From contig CM046878.1 of NCBI GenBank assembly GCA_025667525.1, positions 97,913,237-97,977,236 of the forward strand: a stretch of 64,000 nucleotides of DNA, given 5' to 3'. Position numbers and translations under genes: made by a program. The notes beneath the pieces were generated by a model. That model had not been told where the DNA came from and did no database searches. It saw only the letters and a list, made by a program, of their open reading frames with translations. The DNA comes from Glebionis coronaria (lineage: Eukaryota > Streptophyta > Magnoliopsida > Asterales > Asteraceae). Shown one piece after another: positions 33,628 through 46,138 of this stretch; the stretch's first letter is position 1; every line of letters begins with the position of its first letter.

Positions 33628-36600
33628 TGATGAGATGGCATTTATACATGATCTCATCGTTCTTTTCGGGCTTTAAATGCATAAAAATGTCATAATATAC
33701 CATATATATGCTTGTGTTTGTTTACTTGTGTATTTTAGGTATGGATATCGTGAAAAAGACAAAAGATCACAAGTTACAAGGAAACACGGACACGAGAAAC
33801 GAAGCCGTACAAAGAACCGGGCCCTAATCATGAAATACTCAACAAATACCCTTGAAGACTTGAAGACAAACAAGATTGATCCTCAATTATTGAAGAAATG
33901 ACACTTAAAACCCTTGTATATTAATAATTACAAGTTTGGTCCCTAAAGTTTGTCAAAAATAAACAAAAGGTCCTTCAACTCTGAAGAAATGGCAAGATTA
34001 GTCCTTCAACAATTTCAAATTGTCAATTATGGTCCCTTATCAAGCCAAAGATACATTGAAGGCCTTTGAAGATAAAAAATATCCAAGATCAGTCCTTCAA
34101 ATATGCAAAAGTTCCAAAATTAACCCTTGATACACCTTTTGGAAAGTTTTGTGCAAAAAATGACAAGTTGTGAAAAGTTGTTACAAAGGATTTGGACGCT
34201 GATGGATTTTTAAACACAAAAGACAAGAGAAAGAAAGAAAAAAGGACCAAGGTTGCCAATTTTATAAGTTTAAATCCCTAAACACGCGCCAAACATCTTT
34301 TTCCCTAAGAAAACGGATCAATCGTGTCACTGTTCACACGTAGGAACCCAGTTTTTACTTTTTACCAACAAGGGGGTTTTCACAATTACCTACACCCAAT
34401 CACAATTAACCTTCACACGAATCCATCCCATGCTTAAACTCACACTCCCACTCACCCAAAGGACCCCACCATTCAAACCGTTTCACCCATCACATGAGTA
34501 CTTGCCCTCCAAGTCATGCCACGTGTTAAGATCAACAGCTAAGGATCAATGCTTCATTCCAAAGCTAAAATGAACGTTTGGGATCACTTTGGACAGCTCA
34601 TCAACAACAAACGCACTCAAGGACTTAGGGCATATAGGGAAATTCACATCTAGGGTTTGTGAATAGTGCTAGCCTTGGCATTTGCCTATATAAAGACTCC
34701 TCAACCTATGAGAGAGCTTTGTTCCAGTTTTAGGCTATTATCTTTGTAATTCCTTTTTAAGCTTAAATAAAATTTGAATTTCTGAAATTTTGAAATCTCT
34801 TTTTGATTTAGTTAAAAGTTTGGTGTTTGAGTAGCCTAATTCTGAGTTCCATTTGTTTGATTAAACCTTCCTTAACCTTGTGGTTAAGGCACATCTAGGT
34901 TTGAAAGGTTTTCAAGGTTCAAAATCCTTGAAGTCCTTGTTTCTGAATTTGGCTTATATTTGTGTACTAACCCTTAGCCTTAAGCCTTGAGTTCTTTCAA
35001 GCTTGTTGACACCAAGCCTGAGAAGGATTCTAAGACTTTGGTTGAGTTTGTTTGTTGCTTGTGTTGAAGACATATCATAATCAAAGCCTTGTTCTGCTTT
35101 GAACATCAGCAGGCTTTGATCATCTTTGTTAAAGTACCTTGGTCTTGTTCTAGTTGTTGAACAAGGTCCAAGGAGCATAGCTGGCTTTCCTAGGATGTTG
35201 TGGAAGGCAGGTATAATCTCTTGGTTAAGATTCCCCTAAAAATTTCATGTTTATGGCTGTTTTGAATTTGGTGCTTTGATTTTGAGTATTGGTGTTTGTG
35301 CTGGTGATTTTTGAGTTTGATTGTGTTAGTTGTTATTGTTTAAGTGTTTTTGATCATTAAAATCAGTAGGTTATTAGTTAAAATCACAAGTTTCTTTGTT
35401 AAGTGATAGATTAAGGAGTGTTTGGGTCTACTGCTTGAATTGGGATTGTGGTTTGCTAAGTGCTTGTGTTGTGGTCGCAAGTGTTTGTATCTACTTGTTA
35501 GGTGTATTTGTTCATCTGTTTGCAGGTTTTGTGGGTTTGATCACATAGATTCATTATTTGGCTATAAAATTTTCAAAACTTGGTAAAATTGGCTAGGATT
35601 TTGAGGACACCTAGATCTAAGCTTAGGCTAGGGCTAACAAGTGCTAAATCATAGTTAATCACATCAGGGAAGAAGGATTTGAGGCTTGAAATTGGATCAA
35701 GTGTCAAGTATATCAGCAAACTTGTTTATGCATATGTTCATTGTTCATCAGTAACTTCTAGTGCTTTGATCTTGTTATTTACTTTGATTCAGTGTTTGAT
35801 TCTTGTTGCTTTGTGTTTGTTCTTAGTATACATAGCTTGTGTATGCATCCTGATAAGTTTGGTTGGCTTATTGTGGCTAAATCTGCTTATTAAGTGCTTA
35901 ACTGCTTATTTCCATATCTGGTAACTGTTTGGCTTATTGTGGCTTATTGTGTGAACCATTTTGTGATTTTATTGTTGCTATTGACTCCTTGTGATTCACT
36001 GATCACAAGGGTGCCTTTGTTTCCAATTGAATCAAACCAGAACTCTCATATAAGCTTGGTCAAATAGTCAAAGCAGTGGGAACTCCATTCCCCTGCTGGT
36101 TGCCACTGATAGTGTAAATTTGGTGTCAGCTTATCAATAAGCTATAATAGCTTATTCCAACCTGCAACAACTTTGTTTTTGTAATAGGTGCTCATATTTT
36201 GACCCATTTGTTCATACTGGAGCATTTGGGTGGTTGACTTTAGGGTGTGACTAGAAAACCAACTCCTTTGACTTTTACATAAGTTCATTTGTGCTTATTC
36301 TGGCTTATTGGCTGTGCTTATTGGATTTTTGTTGATTGATTTTGCTTATTGAGTCCATTTGAAAGCTTTTGCAAGTTGAATCAAGTCCTGAGGTGCCCTA
36401 AATCTCTAAAACGACTATTTTGTCTTTTAGTGAAATTTTTCTTTGCTTATTTCTGGCTTATTGAGTGAGCTTTTTCAAAAATTCTTTTTACAGATCTCAT
36501 AAGCATCCCAAAATAAGGTTGTGTGTCAAATTAGAGCCTATGGCATTAGCTTATGGCTTAATGGGCTGAAAAGCCCAATAAGAATAAGCTTTGTGTTCAA

Positions 36601-37556
36601 TAAGTTGTGATAAGCTCATTTTCAGCTTTTGGGCCTTTAGAGTTTTGTTCTTAGAATTAAATTTTGAGTCAGATAGGGCTAAGTTTGACTTTTTGGGCCC
36701 AAAAGCCCATTTGTGTTGACTGATTTTGGATTTGACCCATTTGAGGGCCCATTAGGGGTATTTTGGTAATTTCACTTTGATTTTCTGATTATTTAGGTTA
36801 AAATAAACTAGTTTGCAAGTTTTTAGAATTTTTTATAATCTTTGGATTTTTAATATTATTTTATTAGTATTTTATTATTATTTTTAAAATTTCACATTTT
36901 CCAACTTTTTACATTTTTCTTAGGTTTAATACATTAAAATAGGAATTTAGCAACTTTTAGAATAATTTTATCTCTTTTAGAATAATTTTTATAATTATTT
37001 TAAGTTTTAATAGTTTTTAAATCATTTTAAATAGATTTTATTAGTTTAAAAATTTCTAAAAATAGTTTTTAATCTTTTTAGGTCATTTTAGAGGTTTACC
37101 AATTTAAAAATCTTTATTTGGGCTTTTTGATAATTTATTTGATTTTTAGGGCTTTAATTAGCATTTAAAAATTGAATATTTAATTATTTAAAAGGTTTGA
37201 AAAAGTTTTGATCATTGGTAAACTCTTAGTTTATTATTTTTGATTTTTGGTAATTTTTAGAATTTATTTCTATTTTTGTGGTATTTAAGGTTCTACGTTT
37301 TAACTTTCTAGTAGTAATTTTTTGTTAATTTTTATTTTTTACGTCTTCGTCATTCTTCTTTTCTCATCCCCTTCTAAACCAATCATTAATCACAAACATT
37401 TAACAAATTTCTCACACACATATACCTCCTTGGGAAACGAACTTTCATTTCATTAAGGGTCATAAGTGTTGATTTTCCTAAATCATCACTCAATACTTAC
37501 CGCTCATTTACGCTCTTTTGTTTTCCTAAACAAGAGGTGTAATTTCACCACAATCA
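33628..37556 (+). repeat. 5' LTR of element C
   Basis: A 3.9 kb LTR with TGATGAGAT start and CAATCA end. A TATA box TATATAAA lies at 34687-34694 and an AATAAA at 34767-34772, so R would be short and U5 about 2.7 kb. The word GCTTATT is very dense between 35860 and 36600. The first 31 bases contain the inverted repeat GATGAGAT/ATCTCATC. Short ORFs occur in both LTRs; none has a domain. Confidence 0.92.
34687..34694 (+). promoter_or_regulatory. TATA box of element C LTR
   Basis: TATATAAA, followed about 75 bases downstream by AATAAA. The same pair recurs at 47201 in the 3' LTR. Probable core promoter of element transcription. Confidence 0.6.
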
Positions 37557-37559
37557 CTT

Positions 37560-37577
37560 TGGCGCCGCTGCCGGGGA
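37560..37577 (+). other. Primer-binding site of element C (Asp tRNA)
   Basis: TGGCGCCGCTGCCGGGGA, three bases after the LTR, matches the Asp tRNA site typical of Athila elements. Confidence 0.88.
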
Positions 37578-38306
37578 GGTGTGTCGTGATTAATTTGCAT
37601 TGTTGTTTTTAATATTAACCATAAATATTATTTGTATTAGTAGAACTCTACTAATACGTATTATCGGTTTTCTTGGTTTTTCTTGTACAAATATTATTAA
37701 TATATTGTATTAAGTATCACAATAAATTCACAATATCTCCAAAAGTGTGAAAACACAACCTTAATTGGGATTTCATCACTCAATTATTGTATTCGAATCT
37801 CAAACAAAAAGAAAAAGGCAAAAATAGATAAATACTTTCGTGAAGCTCGATTTTGAAAGATACAAACTATAAGGTGGGTATAAGGCGGGTATTATAAAAT
37901 ATACCCTAAGGAAAAAGGCTCTTAAGTGCTTCGTGCCGCCTCGTTTCCCCGCTTGCTTGTGAGTATTTTGAGATTGAAGGCTAATCGAGGGTTTTGCCGC
38001 CCAAAGTATTATTACGTATAATATATTTGCTTGGTTTGTTTGTGATTAAAACCTCTTGAACAATTTGGTTTTCACCAAAGTTCTAAAGTCATTCGAAGGC
38101 GTTCACTCCACGTGATCCTTTTCATTCCTTTGAGGCTTCTTTAGTCAAGAGTTTGATTCGAGGAGAGATTTTGTAGATTGTTGTCTATGAAGATACACCA
38201 AAATCCAAAAAAATTAAATATCATCAAAAACACAAAAAAAAATTGAAAATTCACAAAACACCCAAAAAGAAGCTTCTTTGCTCACCTCCCATTCTTCGTG
38301 AAGTTT
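37578..38306 (+). other. 5' leader of element C
   Basis: About 730 bases between primer site and gag ATG, AT-rich, with no ORF of note. It would hold the packaging signal, which I cannot identify. Confidence 0.6.
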
Positions 38307-39386
38307 ATGATCACTCGTAATCAAGCAAAACGAGCTCGTAAACGAATTCAAAAGCAAGCCAATCAAGAGACGTTGATTGTTGAAGAATCTCCAATTGTTG
38401 AACCTATTGTAGAACAAGAAGTCGTCATGGCTAATCGCACTATGATGGAGTTGCTACAAGCACCCACCGAGGGCTTTGGAGAGGCTATTGTGATTCCCGC
38501 CATCCTTGCGGAGAATTTCGAGATTAAGACGGGTTTAATGTCGATGTTGCAAGCAAATAACTTTAGAGGTCACGAGAAAGACAACCCGCACTACCACATT
38601 AGGAATTTTAACCGTCTCACCGCAACTAGCAAGTTTAAGGATGTTCCACATGACGCCATTAAGATGATGTTGTTTCCATACTCGTTAGATGGACCCGCAA
38701 AAATTTGGCTCGAGAAAGAACCGCCAAATCCGATTTTGACATGCGCCGATCTCGTTTCTAAGTTTGTAAACAAGTTTTTTCCACCATCTAAAACAACACA
38801 TTTGAAAAATGAGATTTCACGATTTGTGCAAAGAAATAATGAAAGTTTTTCAATGGCATGGGAACGCTTTAAGGAAATGTTACATGAATGTCCACACCAT
38901 GATTTTTCGGAATTGCATCAAATTGATACTTTTTATAATGGGCTTAATGATCATGAACGAGATTATTTGAATGCCGCCGCGGGTGGTAATTTTTTGTGCA
39001 AGACGACAAATGAGGCTTTACAAATCATTGAAAATAGATCTAAGGTTTATAGCCCTCGTAACACACCGAGTGTTGCCAATTTGGGTTCATCATCATCGTC
39101 ACAATCGTCTCGTATCATTAATGCCTTACATGATGAAGCTAATGAGGAAAATCGGTTTTTTGATAGATTTGCTAATCTTATGTCCCATTGGAAGGCTCAA
39201 GAAGCTTCTAATTCCGCTTCGGTTAAAGCGGTTGCTAAGAGTTGTTTATCTTGTGGTGGAGCGCATGATCTTTCCGAGTGCATTACCGCGGATGGTAACA
39301 CTTCGAGTGCTTATGTAGCAACGGGAACTTACAACCAACGGCCAAGGTTCCCGCCAAAATCAAGCTCCACCAAATCAAAATGTTAA
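38307..39386 (+). pseudogene. gag of Athila element C
   Basis: The first ATG (38307) gives 'MITRNQAKRARKRIQ', a basic start typical of Athila gag. The Retrotrans_gag domain spans about residues 85-235 ('HYHIRNFNRLTATSKF', 'YSLDGPAKIWL', 'FSMAWERFKEM'), and one zinc knuckle is at about 313-325 (CLSCGGAHDLSEC). The frame ends at 39386 after 'KSSSTKSKC', because a 1-base shift just upstream moves it out of the frame that leads to pol. That frame continues as an Asn/Gln-rich stretch with a TAA at 39454-39456. Confidence 0.88.
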
Positions 39387-39543
39387 CAATTATCGAAACA
39401 ACAACCAAGGTAATTACCAAGGCAATTCACGCAATTACAACAAAGGGAATTATTAAAGTGGGAATGGACAAATTTCTAATCAAAACCAAAACCGTGATTT
39501 TCAAAACACTACACAAGGTTTTCAAAATGCTCACACTAAAAAT

Positions 39544-42500
39544 TTGCAAGGAGAATTATTGGATTATGCTAAAGCAAATGATGCTAAATTTGATAACATG
39601 CAACGTGAGATGATTAGCTTAAGATCCGAGTTGAAAAACGAGCTAAAAAATGAACTTGCTAATGAACTTAAAACTCATGCAAACAAAATGGAAGGAAATG
39701 TCCAACGTCTTCAACAAAATCAACAAAAGATGGAATTAGGACAACATGAGATTAAGCAAGAGTTATTAAAAGCGGATGCTAGGCAATCAAAATTTGAGGA
39801 CCGAATGGCTAAGATGTTTGAAGCAATCATGTGTAAACCCTCTTCCTCGGGTGGTCTTCCTAGTGATACCATTGCAAACCCGAAGGGAGAAATGAAGGTT
39901 ATTACTACACGAAGTGGTAAAACTTTCAAGGAACCAATCTCTCGTCCAAGTACTTCTACGGAGAAGGAAATCGAGAAAGAACCCGAGGTGATGGTCGAAA
40001 AGGAGCACATTACAATCCCACGAAGTACCGCTCATACCACACCTACGATTGAACCAATACCAATTGTGGAACCCGAGTTTCCAAGGTCGTTGCCTAATGT
40101 CCAACCCACACCACCTTTACCTTACCCTTCGAGACGAAACAAAGAGAAGTTGCAAGAACGTAACAAACAACAAATCGAGCTTTTTATAAAAATGTTTCAA
40201 CAAGTGCATTTTGATGTGAGTTTAGCCGACGCGTTGTTATATATGCCTCGTTTCGCTTCCACCTTTAAAAGTATGATGAGCGATAAGGAAAAGCTTTCAA
40301 AGCTTGCTAATTGTTCTTCGGTTTATCTTAACCGCATACCGGAAAAAGTTGGTGATCCCGGAAAGTTTCTCATTCCTTGTGACATACAAGATATGAAAGA
40401 ATGCCTCGCCTTGGCCGATCTTGGTGCGAGCATTAATTTGATGCCATTTTCCATTTGGAAATCGCTTTCGCTTCCGGCTCTCATTCCTTCGAACATGTCC
40501 ATCGAGATGGCCGATCATTCTACGATTATGGCATGTGGAGTAGCCGAAGATGTTTTCGTGAAAGTGGGGAAGTTCTACTATCCCGTTGATTTTATAGTAG
40601 TTGACATCCCCGCGGATCCTCAAGTTCCTCTAATTTTAGGTCGTTCATTTTTAGACACTTCGAGATCGCTTATCGATGTTCATGCAAGAACTATCACTTT
40701 GAGATTCAACGAAGAGGAACTTGTTATAAACGCTACTCAAAACTCGAAACCTTCTCATGTTTATGAAATCGCTACCATCAATCACATTGACGTCGTTGAT
40801 GTGGTTTGCGATGAGTTTTCACAAGAAGTGTTAGGTTTTTCCATTAGCTCGTCAAGTGGCAATCCCACTATTTTGGATCCGATTCTTGCTAATTCCACAC
40901 CAAATCTCACTCCATTCCAAGGAGGCGATCTCACTTCAAATGAAATCGACAATGAAGATGAGGTGTTGATTAGTGATGATACTTATATTCCACCATTTCT
41001 TTCGCCGATGGAAGTTATGAGTGTTGAACCAAAATCTTCAATCGAGGAACCACCTATCCTTGAATTGAAAGATCTTCCTTCTCACCTTGAATACGCATTC
41101 TTGGAAGGTGATGACAAGTTGCCGGTTATTATTGCAAAAGGTCTTGCTAATGATGAAAAAACCGAGCTCTTGAAAGTTCTTACGGCTCACAAAGGGGCAA
41201 TTGCGTGGAAAATATCCGACATTAAGGGTATTGACCCAAAATTTTGTACTCACAAGATTTTAATGGAGGAGGACTACAAACCCGCAATTCAAAGTCAAAG
41301 AAGGGTGAATCCCAAAATTCACGATGTCATTAAAAAGGAGGTCCATAAACTCCTTGACGCGGGAATGATTTATCCTATATCCGATAGCCCATGGGTGAGC
41401 CCAATCCATTGTGTCCCTAAAAAGGGAGGAATGACCGTTGTGCCAAATGAAAACAACGAGTTGATTCCCACTCGTGTTGTGACCGGTTGGAGGGTGTGTA
41501 TTGACTACCGAAAGTTAAATGACGCCACTCGTAAAGACCACTTTCCTTTGCCCTTAATGGATCAAATGTTGGAGCGACTTGCGGGAAATGAATTCTATTG
41601 CTTTTTAGATGGTTTTTCCGGTTACTTTCAAATCCCTATCGACCCTCGTGATCAAGAGAAGACTACTTTTACGTGTCCTTATGGAACGTTCGCTTATCGT
41701 AGGATGCCTTTCGGACTTTGTAATGCACCCGGTACGTTTCAACGGTGTATGATGGCAATTTTTCACGATATGATCGAGAAGTCGATGGAAGTGTTTATGG
41801 ATGACTTTTCGGTGTTTGGTAATTCGTTCACGTCATGTTTATCTAATCCCGAGCAAATGTTAAAACGTTGTGAAGAAACCAATCTTGTGCTTAATTGGGA
41901 AAAATGTTATTTTATGTGTAAACAAGGAATCGTCTTAGGACATAAGGTGTCGAAGGCGGGGATTGAGGTCGATAAAGCTAAGGTAGACGTCATCGCCAAG
42001 TTACCTCATCCCAAAACCGTTAAGGGAGTTAGGAGTTTCCTAGGCCACGCGGGCTTTTATCGTCGTTTCATCAAGGACTTCTCGAAAATCTCTCGTCCTA
42101 TGACACACCTTCTCGAGAAGGATGCTCCTTTTAACTTCAATGAGGATTGTGTTAAGGCTTTCGAAACTCTCAAAAGGAAACTTACCGAAGCTCCCATTCT
42201 TGTTGCTCCTAATTGGGAATTACCCTTTGAAATCATGTGCGATGCAAGTGATTATGCTATAGGGGCCGTCTTAGGGCAACGTTATGACAAACATTTTCGT
42301 CCTATCCACTATGCTAGTAAGACGATGACCGAGGCTCAATTAAAGTACACCACAACGGAAAAGGAATTCCTTGCCGTGGTCTATGCTTTTGAGAAATTCC
42401 GACCTTATCTCGTCTTAACTAAAAGCATCGTGTATATCGAACATTCGGCTATCAAGTATCTCTTATCTAAGCAGGATGCTAAGCCGAGATTGCTGCGTTG

Positions 42501-43968
42501 GATGCTCCTCCTCCAAGAATTTGATGTCACCGTGCTTGACAAAAAAGGAGCCGAGAATCTAGCGGCCGATCATCTCTCTCGTCTAGAAGATCCTCACAAA
42601 GATGTTTTCGAGAACAAGGAAATTACCGAAACATTTCCTCTTGAGACTCTTGGTGTAGTGAATTCTAAAGATACAACCCCATGGTTTGCCGACATTTCAA
42701 ATTACCATACGGGCAATTTCATAATCAAGGGTATGACGACACAACAAAAACGAAAATTCTTTCGTGAAGTCAAGTTCTATTTTTGGGACGACCCTTATCT
42801 CTTTCGAGTTTGTGCGGATCAACTCGTTCGACGTTGTGTGTTTGGTGCCGAAGCTTCTAATATCCTTAGAGCTTGTCACGAGGGACCCACGGGTGGTCAC
42901 CACGGTGCTAATCTCACGGCTAAGAAAGTGTTCGATGCCGGTTTCTTTTGGCCTTCTATCTATCGTGATGCACACGCACTTGTGAAGTCGTGTGATTCGT
43001 GCCAACGTCAAGGAAAATCGTCTCAACGTGATGAAATGCCGCAAAACATAATTCAAGTATGTGAGATTTTCGACATATGGGGAATAGACTTTATGGGGCC
43101 GTTCCCATCGTCTCATGGCAACAAATATATCCTCGTCGCGGTGGACTGCCTTTCTAAGTGGGTGGAAGCTAAGGCTTTGCCTACTAATGATGCTCGTGTG
43201 GTAGTGAAGTTTTTGAAGCAACTATTCTCTCGGTTCGGAACCCCTCGTTCTATTATAAGCGATCGTGGAACCCATTTTTGTAATGACCAATTCGAAATGG
43301 TTCTAAAGAAATATGGAGTTACTCATCGCCTTTCTACGGCTTATCACCCGCAAACGAGTGGGCAAGTCGAGGTTTCGAACCGAGCTTTGAAGAGGATTTT
43401 AGAAAGGTCAATTGGAGAAAACCGTGCTTCATGGTCTGACAAACTCGATGACGCTTTATGGGCCTTTAGGACCGCTTGTAAGACACCTATCGGTTGCACT
43501 CCTTATAAGTTAGTCTATGGGAAGAATTGTCATTTTCCCATTGAGTTGGAGCACAAGGCATATTGGGCCCTTAAGCATGCAAACTTTGACTTGAAGACCG
43601 CGGGAGATCACCAGAAAATACAATTGAATGAATTGGATGAATTAAGAGATAATGCTTATGAAAATTCATTAATTTTTAAAGAAAAGACTAAAAAGTTTCA
43701 TGATTCAAAGATTAAAAACCGGGTTTTTAACGTTGGTGATCAAGTGTTGCTTGTTAACTCTCGTCTTAAGATATTTTCCGGGAAATTGAAATCTTGTTGG
43801 TCGGGTCCATTCACCATTACACAAGTGTTTCCATATGGGACCATTGAGCTAGCTCAAGATGATGGTCCTAATTTCAAGGTGAATGGACATAGGCTTAAGC
43901 ACTACTTTGGTGGGGAAATTCCTTCAATGGTTGCCCTCGACCAAGTCACCTTCCCCAATGATAATTAA
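39544..43968 (+). pseudogene. pol of Athila element C (protease, RT, RNase H, integrase), long open frame without its own start
   Basis: Open for 1474 codons but entered only from gag, which is out of frame; no ATG is needed. Order (residues from 39544): gag tail with coiled coil (about 1-90), protease '[10 protein letters not shown]' (about 292), RT with '[13 protein letters not shown]', '[14 protein letters not shown]', 'MPFGLCNAP' and catalytic 'FMDDFSVFG' (about 751), RNase H '[13 protein letters not shown]' (about 898) and '[14 protein letters not shown]'. The Asp of the third RNase H motif is Glu ('[10 protein letters not shown]', residue 966). The integrase zinc finger ('[13 protein letters not shown]' to 'CDSCQRQGK') and core D1182, D1240, E1276 are intact. 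It ends with '[13 protein letters not shown]'. Confidence 0.93.
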
Positions 43969-46138
43969 CATTGAGGGGATCGAGTCGAGCTCATGACTCG
44001 GTAATCAAAAATGAGGTGCCTCATGGGGGAGATCCCATGCTTATCCTTTATGCTCACTATTCACTAATAAGGGGACTTGTACCCTTTCAACTTGTTGTCT
44101 CGTGGTTGTTTGTGATTGTGTCATCTAGATCATCATCATTATCTACGATTGAAGACTCTCGTGTTCGTTTACGTGAGCCTCTATCGTTCGTTTGAAGAAG
44201 TTTTTCACGATTCCATGACATATCCTTTATTGTTCTAACAATTATCTTTTAGCATACTTAATAAACGGCTTTAGATATATTGTTGATCACCCTTTCCATG
44301 CTAGATCCTAAGCATTCGACTCTTCGTCTCTAGTATGGGGGTGCTCCACCTTTAGACTCGAAACATTGAGGACAATGTTTACTTTTAGTATGGGGGGTGA
44401 ATAGGTACTTGCTTTGCTACGCCCTCACGCTTTCCAACTTTCAATGTTTTGTTTTGCTAATAAGGCTAAAAATGGCCAAATTTTAAAATTTTTCTTAGCT
44501 TTTCATAAGTGTTTTTAAGACACGAATGTATATTTTCCGATGGTTAGAATAAGAGTTAATTTTTGACTTGATGGGAATTTGGAGCCATTTACATTCCTTA
44601 ACCCGCTCAATTCAAGTTTTGCTAGACTTTTATAAAGGGAGCTTTAAAACGCGAAAGTCTTAATTCATACGGGTTAAGAACAAGAACTTTTCGCAAGTTC
44701 CTATAATTGATTCTAGAAAGTCACTTATCAAGGGAACTTTAAAACGCATTCTCTAAAACTTGAAAAAGTCCAAGAAAGTGCAAGATCCTATAGGTGGCTT
44801 GAAAACCCAAAACTTTGATTTGATATAGTCTTAATGAAAGCTAATCCAAATTTGGCTTAATTTTGACTTGCACGGCTAAGTATTCACGAGTCTCTTTAAT
44901 TAGAGGTCTTTATATAGTGAAGAACGAGAAATGATAGAGTTAGACAAGTGATCATGCTAAACGTAGAACATGAAAATGTTCTTTCAAAAACTCATATGTT
45001 TTTAATTGTGCCTTTTTTTTCCCATAAGATCAATGCATTAGGAATAAATCATAATTGCAATAAATAAGGTCGTACGATTTGAAAGGTTACTTAGCCTCTA
45101 GCGCAAGATCGTTTAAAAGTTTCTCGGGGTTGAATAGAGTTCATAGCCAAGGCATAACTTATTGAAGCGGGACGTGAAGATTGGCGATTATCCAAAAAGG
45201 CCCTAACAAGGCATGAGGATCTCTATTTTTGCTAAAAGATCCAAAGATGATGTGAAGTATCATTATTCCTAAATCAATATGAAGGATCAAGACACACGAC
45301 GAAAAGCAATTACTTCCCTAAAGATCATGGAGAAAGTCTATCCAAAAAGACCCTAACAAGGTATGAGGATAGATATATCCAAGTCCGAAAAGGAGGCGGA
45401 TCGTTGTATATCAAAATCTAAAGTAAAGATTGAAGAAAAATGATGAAGTCCTGGTCCAATATGAAGAATCTCTCAAAAACGTCAAGTGAAGAAATTCCAA
45501 ATATATGAAGAGAAGACCATAATTTCGAGAACGTCTTCCAAAGATTTGAAGTATGAAGTACATGCCAAATATCGGTCCGAGAAAGGTCTCAAATCGTGAA
45601 ACGAGTTATGCCAAGATATGAACTTAAGGAGATACACGAGAAGCCGTTTTAAAAGATTTTGTCCTTCGGCTAACTATTGATCAAATCGTGCTACTTTGCT
45701 TTCGGACTAATAACTACTCAAATAAGTCAATATGAATCACTTGTGATCCATGACAAATAGATAAAAAATGCTAGTAACCCATTTCCTTTTATAATAACTA
45801 GGATTGCGGGGAGAAAAACTATTACACAATTTGGACGTATGAGTAATGTTAGCATTGTGACTTGTACCAAAAATGATCTCGTTTTTGCACTTAGCATGGA
45901 ATGTATGACAATCAAGGATGACGAGGTTTACTCTAAGGGACATTTACTTGTTTCTATTCTTTGACCCTAAAAGTCACTTTTTGTGATGAAAATCATACAT
46001 TATGTCTTTACTCGTCTTCGTAGTATATTGCAAGTCTTTTACTCTTCAATAAAGGTTAATAAAATTGAATTTTGGTGATGCTTAGATACTTTATTCTAGC
46101 ATTGCGTGAGGGCACGGCAATGGCTTAGTATGGGGGAG
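43969..46138 (+). other. 3' interior of element C, no envelope ORF
   Basis: About 2.2 kb between pol and the 3' LTR. It has GGGGG-rich tracts near 44020, 44330 and 44390 that resemble extra purine-rich primers, and a duplicated CCCTAACAAGG(C/T)ATGAGGAT motif near 45200 and 45350. No continuous ORF: the envelope-like gene of some Athila elements is absent or unrecognisable. The last bases, TATGGGGGAG (46129-46138), are the plus-strand primer. Confidence 0.7.

Noticed and set aside
33677..33901. Small ORFs in C's LTRs (for example 33677-33901, 34954-35178, 35679-35924 and their copies at 46188, 47468, 48193)
   Set aside because: Short, no domain, and duplicated only because the LTRs are copies.
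43969..46138. Envelope-like gene in element C
   Set aside because: No continuous ORF, signal peptide or membrane segment was found in the 3' interior.
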